Assembly: GCF_008017805.1 (NCBI RefSeq)
Contig: NZ_VRTT01000006.1
Location: forward strand, 1 to 64,000
Reading direction: 5' to 3'
Source: Paenibacillus sp. N3.4
Lineage (GTDB): Bacteria; Bacillota; Bacilli; Paenibacillales; NBRC-103111
DNA: 64,000 nucleotides
Shown here: positions 54,087 to 63,353 of the stretch, piece after piece
Layout: each line of letters opens with the position of its first letter
How positions within the stretch are numbered: position 1 is the first letter of the stretch
Translations under genes and position numbers: made by a program
The notes under the pieces: generated by a model
What the model was told of the DNA's origin: nothing
Database searches by the model: none
Seen by the model: only the letters and a program-made list of their open reading frames with translations

Positions 54087-55095
54087 TCTCGACACCCCTC
54101 AGATTTAATTCCTCTGCATAATGACATGCTGTGAAGTGATTATTGCCTACTTCGCGGAGCTCTGGAACTTCCTGGACGCACTTATCTGTTCTGTAGGCGC
54201 ATCTTGGATGAAAGTGGCAGCCGCTTGGCGGATTGGCCGGATTAGGAACCTCGCCCTCTAAAATGATCCTATTCTTCTTCAGCTCCGGATCAGGCTGAGG
54301 GACTGCAGACATAAGTGCCTCTGTATAGGGATGCTTAGGTTGACTGAACAACGAATCCGTTGTTGCCAGCTCAACAATTTTTCCCAAATGCATAACAGCA
54401 ACTCTATCTGATATGTTTTGTACAATGGAAAGATCATGAGAAATAAAAATATACGTAATCTGGAACTGCTCTTGCAAGTCTTTCAACAAATTAATAATTT
54501 GGGCTTGAATGGATACGTCCAAGGCGGATACCGCTTCATCGCAGACGATCAGCCTAGGTTGTGTAATAAGAGCTCTCGCGATCGCGATACGCTGTCTTTG
54601 CCCACCAGAGAAGGCATGCGGATATCGTTTCAGATAGCCGACATTTAAACCTGTCTTTTCTGCTATTTCCATAACCTTCTCTTCTATTTCTGATTTCTTC
54701 AGCTTGAAATTGGCCGTTAACGGTTCAGAAATAATGTCGAATACGCTCATTCGCGGGCTCAGAGAGGAATAGGGATCCTGGAAAATCATCTGAATATCTT
54801 TTCTGAATTCTTTGGATTTCTTGCCCTTTAGCTTGAGGAAATCAATGCTTTGCCCGTCTTCGGTATGATAAATCACATCACCAGAGGATGCTTTCATCCC
54901 TCTTACGATACAGCGACCGAGCGTCGTCTTCCCACAGCCCGATTCTCCTACGATGCTTAACGTTTCACCTTCCATCAGCTCAAAGGAAATATTGTTCAGC
55001 ACACGTACAGGAGCAGGTTTGCGAAAGAGAGAAGTCTTGGATTTCACTTGAAAATCTTTGTTCATATTCACAACATCGAGAATGGGCTTGGTCAT
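54064..55095 (-). CDS. Opp/Dpp-type ABC importer ATPase, OppF-like
   Basis: A 343-residue ATPase: Walker A GESGCGKTT, signature FSGGQRQR, Walker B LIVCDEAVSALDVS, and the C-terminal Cys-rich oligopeptide-transporter segment GCHFHPRCAYRTDKC (four cysteines, an iron-sulfur-type site in this family). It overlaps the OppD-type gene by ATGA. Confidence 0.93.
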   Translation of the reverse strand: MTKPILDVVNMNKDFQVKSKTSLFRKPAPVRVLNNISFELMEGETLSIVGESGCGKTTLGRCIVRGMKASSGDVIYHTEDGQSIDFLKLKGKKSKEFRKDIQMIFQDPYSSLSPRMSVFDIISEPLTANFKLKKSEIEEKVMEIAEKTGLNVGYLKRYPHAFSGGQRQRIAIARALITQPRLIVCDEAVSALDVSIQAQIINLLKDLQEQFQITYIFISHDLSIVQNISDRVAVMHLGKIVELATTDSLFSQPKHPYTEALMSAVPQPDPELKKNRIILEGEVPNPANPPSGCHFHPRCAYRTDKCVQEVPELREVGNNHFTACHYAEELNLRGVENESASGS

Positions 55096-56135
55096 TGTGC
55101 TTCTCCTTCACGCTGATCCGAATACAGAAAACATTTTACCATATGCTGATCTGAAATCCGAGTGTTGGGTACAGCCTTTTTATTGCATACACCTTCAATT
55201 CGATCTTTACAACGATCATAGAATCCACACATGGGAGGCATATTGATCGGCATCGGGACCGATCCCTCAATCGAATCGAGCCGCTTGCTCTTATCTCCTC
55301 CAAGTCTTGGCATTGATTTCAGCAAGCCCTTCGTATAAGGGTGCTTTGGGTTGTAAAAAATTTCTTTGACAGGCGCCTGTTCAACAATTTTGCCCAAATA
55401 CATGACCGCTACCTCGTCGCACATTTGCGCGATGATCCCAAGATCATGCGTGACAAGCAGTATTGCCATCCCGAACTCCGATTGAAGTTCTCGCATTAAT
55501 TCCAGCACCTGGGCTTGAATCGTTACATCGAGCGCTGTTGTTGGCTCATCAGCAATTAATAGTTCCGGGTTGCAAGATAGCGCCATTGATATCATGGCCC
55601 GCTGCCGCATACCTCCGGAAAATTCATGCGGATATTGCTCAAATCGTTTCTCCTGATCAGATATTCCTACTTTAGCCAGCATCTCAAGCGCAATTTTTTT
55701 GGCTTCTTTTTTGTTTTTGGTGCGATGAATTTGGATCGCTTCCATAATTTGATTTCCGATTGTATACATGGGTGAGAACGCTGTCATCGGCTCTTGAAAG
55801 ATCATCGCAATTTTCCGACCACGAATGGAACGGATCTGTTTGCTCGTCGGACTCAAAGACAATAAATTTAAATGTTGAAGCGACTCTTCGGATTGGGAGT
55901 GATACACAATGCTTCCTGTCGTTTCGCATTCTTTGGGATTAATACTAATAATCGCTCTGCTGGTTAGACTTTTCCCACAACCGGACTCCCCTACAAGTCC
56001 TAATGTTCTTCCTTTATGGATTTCAAAATCGACCCCATCCACCGCATTCATTTCCCCATTATCCATCTGAATCCGAATTTTAAGGTTTTGAACGGACAGT
56101 AAGGGTTGCTCTGTCTGAGCCGCTTGAGTCGTCAT
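55092..56135 (-). CDS. Opp/Dpp-type ABC importer ATPase, OppD-like
   Basis: A 347-residue ATPase with Walker A GESGCGKSL, signature FSGGMRQR, Walker B LLIADEPTTALDVT and a C-terminal Cys-containing extension (PPMCGFYDRCKDRIEGVC). Paired with the OppF-like ATPase. AGGGG precedes its start. Confidence 0.93.
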   Translation of the reverse strand: MTTQAAQTEQPLLSVQNLKIRIQMDNGEMNAVDGVDFEIHKGRTLGLVGESGCGKSLTSRAIISINPKECETTGSIVYHSQSEESLQHLNLLSLSPTSKQIRSIRGRKIAMIFQEPMTAFSPMYTIGNQIMEAIQIHRTKNKKEAKKIALEMLAKVGISDQEKRFEQYPHEFSGGMRQRAMISMALSCNPELLIADEPTTALDVTIQAQVLELMRELQSEFGMAILLVTHDLGIIAQMCDEVAVMYLGKIVEQAPVKEIFYNPKHPYTKGLLKSMPRLGGDKSKRLDSIEGSVPMPINMPPMCGFYDRCKDRIEGVCNKKAVPNTRISDQHMVKCFLYSDQREGEAQ

Positions 56136-56168
56136 GCTATCCCCTCGCTTGCCTCTTATTTTAGTCGG

Positions 56169-57314
56169 TTATTTCTTGTATGGATCTGCGGCATCACGTA
56201 ATCCATCACCCAGGAAGTTATAGGCCAATACCGTAAGGATGACAATCCCCAACGGGAAAAGCTTCCATGGGTACAAGGCGACATTTTCAATTTTCTGAGC
56301 TTCTTGAAGTAATACACCCCAGCTGGTAGCAGGCGAGCGTATTCCCAGACCAAGGAAGCTCATTGCTGTTTCGCCAAGTATCATACCAGGAATCGCCAAA
56401 GTCGTAGCCACGACCAAGTAACTAATAAATCCGTGCAAAAGGTGTCTAACAATGATTTTCGTATTGCCAACGCCCGCAATCTTTGCAGCAATGACATAGT
56501 CCTCATTTTTTAGCGAAATGAACTTGCCTCGTACCACTCTTGCCAAATCGGTCCATCCGATGAAGGCAAATATAATGACGATGTACAAATACATGGTCAC
56601 CACAGGTATTCGTGGCGGAATGGCAGCGGATAAGGCCATCCACAATGGAAGAGTAGGAAACGAACGGATAATTTCAATGATCCGCTGAATGAGCGAATCT
56701 AGCCAGCCTCCAAAATAGCCAGAGATGCCTCCGATTATCAAACCAAGCACGAAGCTGATTCCCACACCAACAAGCGGGATGCTTAGCGATATTTGACTGC
56801 CTAGAAAAATACGGGAAAACATATCCCTTCCCATTCCATCCGTACCTAGCAGGAATACACGTCCGGGCTCTTCCACACCGATTAAATGCGTGGACGTTGG
56901 AATCAAACCGAGAAACTTATACTTCTCTCCTTGGACAAAAAGCTGAAGCGGATAGCGCTTTTCCGTATTCGGCACGAATATTTTACGCATCGTTTTCGGG
57001 TCACGTTCAGACTTAAGGTCATATACAAACGGTTTGATATGAAACTTGCCCTCCGCGTCTATGAATCTTATACCCATGGGAGATACATTTACATATTTGC
57101 TGTCATAGCTCTGCAACCCGTAGGGTGCTATAAACTGGGCAAATAGTGCGACAGCGTACAAGATAGCCAGAGCGAACAAACTTACGCGCGCCAACTTGTG
57201 CTTCTTGAATCTGAGATATATGAGCCGCCACTGCGAGCTGTAATTGGCATCTTTGATTTTGGTCGGATGTAAAGATTGTACTTTTTGTCTTCGGAATACA
57301 GGAATTGTTCTCAT
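56169..57314 (-). CDS. Opp/Dpp-type ABC importer permease, OppC-like
   Basis: A 381-residue permease longer than the usual ~300, because of an inserted hydrophilic region of ~80 residues after the first membrane segment (about residues 65-150, SKYVNVSPMGIRFI onward). It holds the DGMGRDMFSRIFLG motif and the EAA loop (EDYVIAAKIAGVGNTKIIVRH region). This extended form is familiar from sugar-transporting members of the family. Three-base gap from the OppB-like gene. Confidence 0.9.
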   Translation of the reverse strand: MRTIPVFRRQKVQSLHPTKIKDANYSSQWRLIYLRFKKHKLARVSLFALAILYAVALFAQFIAPYGLQSYDSKYVNVSPMGIRFIDAEGKFHIKPFVYDLKSERDPKTMRKIFVPNTEKRYPLQLFVQGEKYKFLGLIPTSTHLIGVEEPGRVFLLGTDGMGRDMFSRIFLGSQISLSIPLVGVGISFVLGLIIGGISGYFGGWLDSLIQRIIEIIRSFPTLPLWMALSAAIPPRIPVVTMYLYIVIIFAFIGWTDLARVVRGKFISLKNEDYVIAAKIAGVGNTKIIVRHLLHGFISYLVVATTLAIPGMILGETAMSFLGLGIRSPATSWGVLLQEAQKIENVALYPWKLFPLGIVILTVLAYNFLGDGLRDAADPYKK

Positions 57315-57317
57315 CGG

Positions 57318-58316
57318 TTAGTTTCCCCTGAACTCTGTGCGAATTTTTGGATCCAGCCATGCGAGTAGAATGTCAGAGATTAATGTCCCCACGACCGTTA
57401 ACAAAGCCATAAACAATAGCCAGGAACCTGCAAGATACATGTCTTGCCCTAATAGGGCGTTGTACATCACTGGCCCCTGAATGGGCAAATTCAATACGAT
57501 GGCTGTAATGGTTGCACCTGTAAAAATAGAGGATAGCGACCATCCGAAAGTACTAACGATAGGATTTAATGCCGCTCGTGTCGGATATTTGAGCAATATT
57601 TTTATTTCAGATAAGCCCTTCGCTCTTGCTGTTACGACGTTCGGTTTATTCAACTCATCCAGCATCTGGCCTCGCATGACACGAATCAGATCCGCCGTAC
57701 TCGAAAGCCCGATAACGATGACGGGGATGACCATATGCTTCATAAGATCCATCACCTTGTCCATGGACCATGGGGCATTGACGTATTCACCTGAGAACAA
57801 ACCCAGCAACGGATCGCCAAACCAGGTATATGAAAGAAACATAAGTATGATGGCAAGCAGGAAGTTAGGCGTTGCCATACCGATAAAACTGAGTCCAGAG
57901 AAGATATAGTCTCCTGCACTATACTGCTTTACGGCTGTATAAATGCCAATTGGAATAGCCACAGCATACTGAAAAAGCATCGTAACCAGCGAAACGACTA
58001 AGGTCAAGCCCATGTACTGCTGAATGACGGCTGTCACCGGTTTATTATAGTTAAACGAAAATCCAAAATCACCGTGCAGCACGATTTTTTTCATCCAGAC
58101 AAAATATTGCTCGTATACCGGGCGATTCAATCCTAAATTTGCCCTCATCTCATCCATTTCAGCTGTTGTCATCACATCGCCTGCTGCCGACATCTTGGCC
58201 GAGTAACTGGAAACATAATCACCTGGTGGCAGCTGAATGATATAGAAGACAATAAAGGAAATAAAGATAACGACAGGAATGACCAATAGGATCCGTTTTA
58301 AAATGTATTGCAGCAT
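57318..58316 (-). CDS. Opp/Dpp-type ABC importer permease, OppB-like
   Basis: A 332-residue permease with six membrane segments: MLQYILKRILLVIPVVIFIS at the start, the typical extracellular loop (NLGLNRPVYEQYFVWMKKIV) and the EAA loop (ARAKGLSEIKILLKYPTRAA). Start at 58316 was chosen over an in-frame ATG 24 bases upstream because of AGGATAGG just before it, but either is possible. Confidence 0.9.
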   Translation of the reverse strand: MLQYILKRILLVIPVVIFISFIVFYIIQLPPGDYVSSYSAKMSAAGDVMTTAEMDEMRANLGLNRPVYEQYFVWMKKIVLHGDFGFSFNYNKPVTAVIQQYMGLTLVVSLVTMLFQYAVAIPIGIYTAVKQYSAGDYIFSGLSFIGMATPNFLLAIILMFLSYTWFGDPLLGLFSGEYVNAPWSMDKVMDLMKHMVIPVIVIGLSSTADLIRVMRGQMLDELNKPNVVTARAKGLSEIKILLKYPTRAALNPIVSTFGWSLSSIFTGATITAIVLNLPIQGPVMYNALLGQDMYLAGSWLLFMALLTVVGTLISDILLAWLDPKIRTEFRGN

Positions 58317-58413
58317 CTCATATCCTATCCTCTCCATCACATTTTGAAGCTTGAAAAGGAAACAATAGCAGGGAAGTTATGCTCCCCGCTATTGTTACCA
58401 CGACCACCAGGTG

Positions 58414-60336
58414 TTATTTCTTGATAAAGAATTGCGCTGGGTGACCTTGACCTAATGACCGGTATTCATCAGCCCACACCGCATTCGTTGGAATGTTGTG
58501 AATACTGTTTGATGCTGCAACCAGCATCGGTGTTGGACCTGCGTATCCGATTACCCATTGGTTTTTCTGATGCAACTTAACGATTTCATAGCTGAGTTTA
58601 TTGATTTCATCGACACTTTTGCTTGCTTTGATTTTATCCCAGATTTCAAGAATCTTAGCTACATCACCCTCAGGTTTAACTCCTTCTTTGCCTCCAGATG
58701 AGCTATACAGGCCGTAGTGACCAAACCATGGCGTAATTACACGCAGCGGCACAAGCGTATCAGGTCGGAATGCCACATTAGCAACCGAGATATTCTCTGT
58801 CGTCATTGGAATCTTATTGGCATATTTCATATCAAAGTGGGTGCCTCCGTCAACAACTTTAATGTTGGTCTTCAGTCCCATATCTTCATAGTATTTCTTA
58901 AGCAGTTCCAGGAAAGCGGCAGAATCCGTACTCGATTCAATGATAGTCAGCGTCACATCCGAGCCATCCGCGTATTTTCGGAAGTTATTCTTATCACGTG
59001 CCGTCAGTCCAATCTCATCCAATATCTGATTTGCACGTTTCGGATTGAACTCGGCCCATTGCTTAGCCCATCCTTCTTGATATCCGATAACTCCTTTAGG
59101 AACAGAAGCCTGTATGGGCTCAGCTAATCCATTAGAGACAATTTCTGAAATTTCTACACGGTTAACTCCAATAGATAGCGCTTCTCTAAAGCGGATGTCC
59201 TGGAACAATTTGCGCAGATTCGGATCTTCCGTCGTCTGATTTAACTGAATGCCTGAGCTTGACCATGCTGGCTGTGTCCAAGGGATTACGCGGTAATCGC
59301 CTTTTTTCTCATTTTCCTTCAAGACAGTGAAATCTTTAGAATCAAATACAACGAGGTTGTAATCTCCGGATAATTTACCTAGCAGTTTCTGGCTAGGATC
59401 CTGAATTTTCGTAGCCACGATACGGTCGATATAAGGAAGCTGTTTGCCTTTTGTGTCCGTTTTCCAGAAATAAGGGTTGCGTTCCATAATGAACTGATCG
59501 CTATTCGGATCTGTTTTAGGAACCCACGCTCTAAGTGTCGGAATCTCCTTATGGAGCCAATCATAGTAGCCTGTTTCTACCAAAAAGACCTTTGGGTCCT
59601 CATAGCCCCATTTCTTCGTGATCTCCAGCGTTTTGGCATCGCCTACAAATTCGGGAAGAATCGTTTTATGGAAATGTGCGGGTGCAAAGAACCATTTGTT
59701 GTCGATTGCGACTCGCTCAAGGAACTGCACGCTAGGATACTTATGTGTAACTGTGAAGGTGTAATTATCGATCTTCTTCACTTCTGCTAATGCTTTATTG
59801 CCTGTAACGGGATCAACCGAATAATATGCGTCATACGTCTTTTTGCCGAAAGTTCCCTTTGTAAGCATATGTTCCCAGTAAAAAAGAACATCGTCCGCTG
59901 TTAAAGGCACCCCGTCAGACCACTTCATGCCTTCACGCAAATGGATTGTGAATACGGTAGAATCGGCATTTACTTCGAATCCTTTGGCCACATTGGGCTC
60001 TACCTTATTGCCCTCTTTGTTAAAACGAAACAGCGCTTCCTCTGTTGGTTGTCCGACACCCCATTTATCGCTAGGACCCATCCACGGCATTTTCCAATCA
60101 CCGCCGTATTGGCCAATTTCGTCGACAACCTCTTCAATTTTGATATCAGCGGGAATTGGCATACGTTCAGCTAATGCCGGGAGTGAGCCTGCGCTAACAA
60201 GCGATGCGAGCATTGGAGCTTCTTTCGCGCCTTTGTCTGCATCTGTTACTTTATTGGGTGCCGAATTACTGTCACAACCAGCAACAGTGATAGCGATAAT
60301 CACGGATAAAATTAAGAAAACCTTGCTTCTTTTCAA
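58414..60336 (-). CDS. Family-5 ABC substrate-binding lipoprotein, Opp type, likely oligosaccharide-binding
   Basis: A 640-residue lipoprotein with TTG start (GGAGGGG upstream) and a lipobox ITVAGC (Cys about 20). The family-5 core is recognisable from FTIHLREGMKWSDGVPLTADD. The unusual length and the neighbouring LacI repressor and extended OppC fit the branch of Opp-type binding proteins that carries oligosaccharides, as known for some thermophiles and Paenibacillus; the ligand itself cannot be read from sequence. It heads a seven-gene operon ending with LacI. Confidence 0.88.
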   Translation of the reverse strand: MKRSKVFLILSVIIAITVAGCDSNSAPNKVTDADKGAKEAPMLASLVSAGSLPALAERMPIPADIKIEEVVDEIGQYGGDWKMPWMGPSDKWGVGQPTEEALFRFNKEGNKVEPNVAKGFEVNADSTVFTIHLREGMKWSDGVPLTADDVLFYWEHMLTKGTFGKKTYDAYYSVDPVTGNKALAEVKKIDNYTFTVTHKYPSVQFLERVAIDNKWFFAPAHFHKTILPEFVGDAKTLEITKKWGYEDPKVFLVETGYYDWLHKEIPTLRAWVPKTDPNSDQFIMERNPYFWKTDTKGKQLPYIDRIVATKIQDPSQKLLGKLSGDYNLVVFDSKDFTVLKENEKKGDYRVIPWTQPAWSSSGIQLNQTTEDPNLRKLFQDIRFREALSIGVNRVEISEIVSNGLAEPIQASVPKGVIGYQEGWAKQWAEFNPKRANQILDEIGLTARDKNNFRKYADGSDVTLTIIESSTDSAAFLELLKKYYEDMGLKTNIKVVDGGTHFDMKYANKIPMTTENISVANVAFRPDTLVPLRVITPWFGHYGLYSSSGGKEGVKPEGDVAKILEIWDKIKASKSVDEINKLSYEIVKLHQKNQWVIGYAGPTPMLVAASNSIHNIPTNAVWADEYRSLGQGHPAQFFIKK

Positions 60337-60415
60337 GTTAACCCCTCCATAATTGAATTTTGGCTATCAAATTATCTGTTGGTACACAAAAAAAATGTTC
60401 CACCTCCTCACCATC

Positions 60416-60431
60416 ATTAAACCGGTTTAAT
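60416..60431. promoter_or_regulatory. LacI-type operator 1
   Basis: ATTAAACCGGTTTAAT, a 16-bp perfect palindrome, 80 bp upstream of the binding-protein start codon. Confidence 0.8.
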
Positions 60432-60476
60432 TTTACTTTTGACTGTTTTATTGCTTTTGTAGGATAACGCTCACGT

Positions 60477-60498
60477 TTTATTAAACCGGTTTAATAAA
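60477..60498. promoter_or_regulatory. LacI-type operator 2
   Basis: A perfect 22-bp palindrome that extends the TTAAACCGGTTTAA core by TTTA / TAAA; centre 64 bp from operator 1. A plausible minus-strand -10 (TATTAA) lies inside its left arm. Confidence 0.82.
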
Positions 60499-60679
60499 TA
60501 TCAAAAAAAATTGTAAAACTGTTTTGCAAACGCATTATTTGTATATTACATCGGTTCTTGACTGTGTGCAAGAACATTTTACATAAGGTGGAAAATAAAG
60601 ATCAACCATGAGTCTACCCACTCAACGGGTATCCTTTCTATTCGCTAAGGTCTTCCCGACATGGATTGATTCTCAATTT

Positions 60680-60691
60680 TAAACCGGTTTA
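60680..60691. promoter_or_regulatory. LacI-type operator 3
   Basis: TAAACCGGTTTA, 12-bp palindrome. It overlaps a possible plus-strand promoter (TTTACT 60688-60693, 16 bp, TATAAT 60710-60715) of the divergent gene at 60796. Confidence 0.75.
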
Positions 60692-60795
60692 CTTATATCC
60701 AAATATATTTATAATAATGGATAAAGCGCTTAGCCTAATCGACATAAATCAAAATCGATTATGAATTACTTAACTATTTTTGGGAGGATTTAATT

Positions 60796-61467
60796 ATGCA
60801 TCTGTTCGAAAGTCATCCACATCAAGAGGCCGTGCTGCGCTTTTCCCCGCTGCTGTACATGGATCGCTTTGAGCCCTTTACGCCCATTCGCGTTGGAGTT
60901 ACTGTTTTTGAAACGTCAGCCCATTCGTCATCATTTGACAGAAACATTCGATTCAATCCCGATAAGATTCGAATGGTAATCGAATACGCCATTTATTGGG
61001 ACTATGACATCCAGCATATTTATGACTTGGAGCATGTATGGGTTTATGTTGACCACGAAGGATGCATTGCATCCTGTGAAGTCAGCTTCCATGGTCGATA
61101 CTTGCTTGGTCTGCTGCGTGATCACAGTAACCTATCTGAGGATCATCGCGTTAAGCTGTTCGTTCAGCCTGGCAAGCATGCCATGTCGCCATTAGAAGAT
61201 ATCTTTCATTTACTTCCCAATGTGGAATCCTGTTGTCAGGCCGAAACGGGTATTGAAGGCGTACTGGAACCATCCATGTTCAGCGGAGAGTTTAAAGCAG
61301 GAGAAGACATTGACCGAATAGCCGAGGAGCATCTAAGGACCTTTAGCTTTCAGCCAAGCTTCGATTATGTCCCACATACATGGGCGCCTGACACCTTTGT
61401 CTCTTGGGGCGAACTGCGTAAAGAAATTCCCGTTCGCTTGAAATCGCTTCTTGCCACATTAACTTAA
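60796..61467 (+). CDS. Unrecognised 223-residue protein divergent from the LacI-Opp operon
   Basis: No family recognised. The protein is soluble, acidic and aromatic-rich, with DLEHVWVYVDHEGCIASCEVSFHGRY (about residues 75-100) as the most distinctive block, plus EPSMFSGEFKAGED and WAPDTFVSWGELRKEI. No signal peptide. GGGAGG lies upstream of the ATG. It shares the operator region with the transporter operon, so it probably serves the same substrate, perhaps as an unusual sugar isomerase or hydrolase; that is inference. Confidence 0.72.
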   Translation: MHLFESHPHQEAVLRFSPLLYMDRFEPFTPIRVGVTVFETSAHSSSFDRNIRFNPDKIRMVIEYAIYWDYDIQHIYDLEHVWVYVDHEGCIASCEVSFHGRYLLGLLRDHSNLSEDHRVKLFVQPGKHAMSPLEDIFHLLPNVESCCQAETGIEGVLEPSMFSGEFKAGEDIDRIAEEHLRTFSFQPSFDYVPHTWAPDTFVSWGELRKEIPVRLKSLLATLT

Positions 61468-61562
61468 TTAAACTCATTTTCTATATCAGGGGAGAGTAGA
61501 GAATTGAAATTCCATTAGAGGGCATAAGCCCTCTTCTCTAAACTTTCAGTTCCTCCTGCATC

Positions 61563-61595
61563 AAACCGGACATCAGGTTTTCCCCCACCCGGCTT
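61563..61595 (-). ncRNA. Possible group II intron domain V remnant
   Basis: Minus strand, 33 nt: AAGCCGG opens and CCGGTTT closes a stem with G-T pairing, an AGC triad at positions 2-4, a GAAAA apical part and a 2-nt bulge, much like domain V of bacterial group II introns. A further hairpin at 61517-61534 follows as domain VI could. No reverse transcriptase gene remains. Similar flanking sequence is common near group II introns in Bacillales, as far as I recall. Confidence 0.35.
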
Positions 61596-61780
61596 TCCGA
61601 CAGCCTACAGATGATCGCGCCTTGAGGGCTTCTGGTTTCGGTTTTGTAGACGGTACTTATAACGTTATTCTAGTGATAAATTGTTTGATGAAGATTAACT
61701 GTATATGGAGTTATGGTAAATTGTTCTAAGAAACGTTCTGGCAGCACACAAGTCATGTATCGAGTCATTGAATGACATAA

Positions 61781-61815
61781 AAAAACTCCAACAGCATCTG
61801 CACTGTTGAAGTTTA
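61781..61815 (-). terminator. Terminator after the GIY-YIG-like gene
   Basis: CAACAG-CATCTGCA-CTGTTG with flanking AACT/AGTT pairs; on the minus strand followed by TTTTT. Confidence 0.75.
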
Positions 61816-61849
61816 TTTCAGATTTGCACAAGGCCTTTTTACAAGGCCT

Positions 61850-62206
61850 CTATACTTTCAGCCTATTATATCCTCTGTCTCCATACGGCTGCAATTCATC
61901 CAGCCACAGCTTTTCCATCTGCTTAAGTTCCCACTTGATGTCTGTCACGTCACCCGTTTCTTTCTCCTCCAGCACCTCAAAGGTGAAAGTCTCAGCCCCA
62001 AATTCCTTCCAGTCTTTTTGCAATTGGGAATTGGCGAACCTCCCACTGTCCAATTGCATTTGGATCGTCATCCATTTGTTTTTTAGGTTGGGATAACTAT
62101 CTATATATTTTTTGCCGTTAATCTTATTGATGATTTGGATGACACCCATATAGGTCTTAATTTGCTTAAATTCTTCCTGCAGCTCCTTGCGCTTGCTCTT
62201 GTCCAT
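61850..62206 (-). CDS. GIY-YIG-like small protein with altered motifs
   Basis: A 118-residue protein that resembles the GIY-YIG nuclease family of Bacillales: MGVIQIINKINGKKYID followed by SYPNLKNKW and a helical QLQKDWKEFGAETFTFEVLEE. The YIG reads YID and the GIY reads GVI, so the family glycine that supports the active site is replaced by Asp. The enzyme may be inactive or modified. A strong terminator follows. It lies just downstream of the VWA gene, same strand. Confidence 0.7.
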   Translation of the reverse strand: MDKSKRKELQEEFKQIKTYMGVIQIINKINGKKYIDSYPNLKNKWMTIQMQLDSGRFANSQLQKDWKEFGAETFTFEVLEEKETGDVTDIKWELKQMEKLWLDELQPYGDRGYNRLKV

Positions 62207-62244
62207 TGCTGTCTCTCCTTTCAGCTTCTAAAAATTTCCATCTA

Positions 62245-63352
62245 TCATACATACCGTGCGATAATTCGAACCAACTTTGCAGGCAACTCTGTTAGATTGG
62301 TAATATCCAAAAATCTCTCGTTCCCATAGATATGGTTAATCACATCCTTGTCCTGGCCGATTGCGGCTGCTAGAAATGTAATTCCTTTCCGTTCATATTC
62401 GGCTATGGTCTGCTGCATATCTTGGATTGCATAACTTCCGGTATAATCGTCCATGGCTTTCGGCTGTCCATCGCTAATGCTAATGAGCAGCTTAGTTTGT
62501 TGGCTTGAAGCAGCTAACCGATCTGCCATAATGCGAAGCGCCATGCCATCCCGATTATTGCTTCTGGCACGAATCCCCATTAGTCTGAACCGATCATTGG
62601 CATCCACTTTATCACAATCCGCATAGGCATAAATCGACATTTGTTCCAATCTAGAGACATCCGCAGTATCACCGTAGATTAAAATGGGAATATTACAAAT
62701 TTGACAAAACTCATATACCGCTAGTATAGCACGTTTGGCTGCTTCTAATCGCCCAAAAGCTGCCATAGATGCAGATTCATCTATTCTTAATCCGACCACA
62801 AGTGAGGGCGATTCCGTTGGCGGACGTTTCTTGGCAAAATACCTGAAATCCCGATAAGCAACACTGTCCGCTTGAAATTTACTGCCATAATAATGATTCC
62901 TAGCGAATTCAGAAGAAGTTTCATGTTCCAAAAGTGGGAGTGTCTTTTTGGCGATTTCTCGCACGATAGGCATAAGCTCATTGCTTAGGCTCGCATATTC
63001 CTGCTCATTTTCCAGTACGTATTCTGGACGGTGAACAATGAGCTTAACGCCCTTATGAATGGAATTGGACACAATCTCCCGTGCGTCTCGATTCAATTTT
63101 TTACGGAAATCTCGATCTTTTTGTTCCGCATCCTTGGACATGGTATCAGGGTTTGCCTGATGATATTGAGGAGTGCCTTCCTCACCCATATCTGAACTTT
63201 CCATATCGGTTGAATGTTCAGAAACGTCAGAAGTACTTTCGTCACTGTCTACCGATTTTTTTAATGCGATCCCCTGCTCTTCCACCTTGTTGTCTTGCTC
63301 AAAATCAGTGTCGTCGATATCTCCGCATGTTCGGATCTCTACAGAATCTAAA
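62245..63352 (-). CDS. VWA-domain protein, CobT/YojO-like, possibly N-terminally truncated or fused
   Basis: The open frame from 63352 down to 62245 encodes ~369 residues without an ATG/GTG/TTG at its head; a GTG at 63285 gives 346. The first ~70 residues are acidic and Ser-rich, then a helical region, and residues ~175-346 are a von Willebrand A domain with the metal site RIDESASM. Homologues in Bacillus (as I remember, over 600 residues) are longer, so the N-terminal half is missing. At the head, frame 0 of the MoxR gene passes through ten A residues (63358-63367) into this frame by a -1 shift, so the two may be one protein or a decayed pair. Confidence 0.75.
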
Positions 63353-63353
63353 A

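Larger units (their letters stand above)
61468..61849. other. Non-coding interval with intron-like hairpins
   Basis: About 380 bp. Contains the hairpin at 61517-61534 (AGAGGGC-ATAA-GCCCTCT), the group II domain V-like element, and a terminator hairpin at 61788-61806. No gene. Confidence 0.55.

Noticed and set aside
60520..60740. Possible CcpA (cre) sites, TTGCAAACGCATTA and ATAAAGCGCTTAG
   Set aside because: Both deviate from the consensus at one or more key positions; could be catabolite-control sites but I cannot support them against chance.
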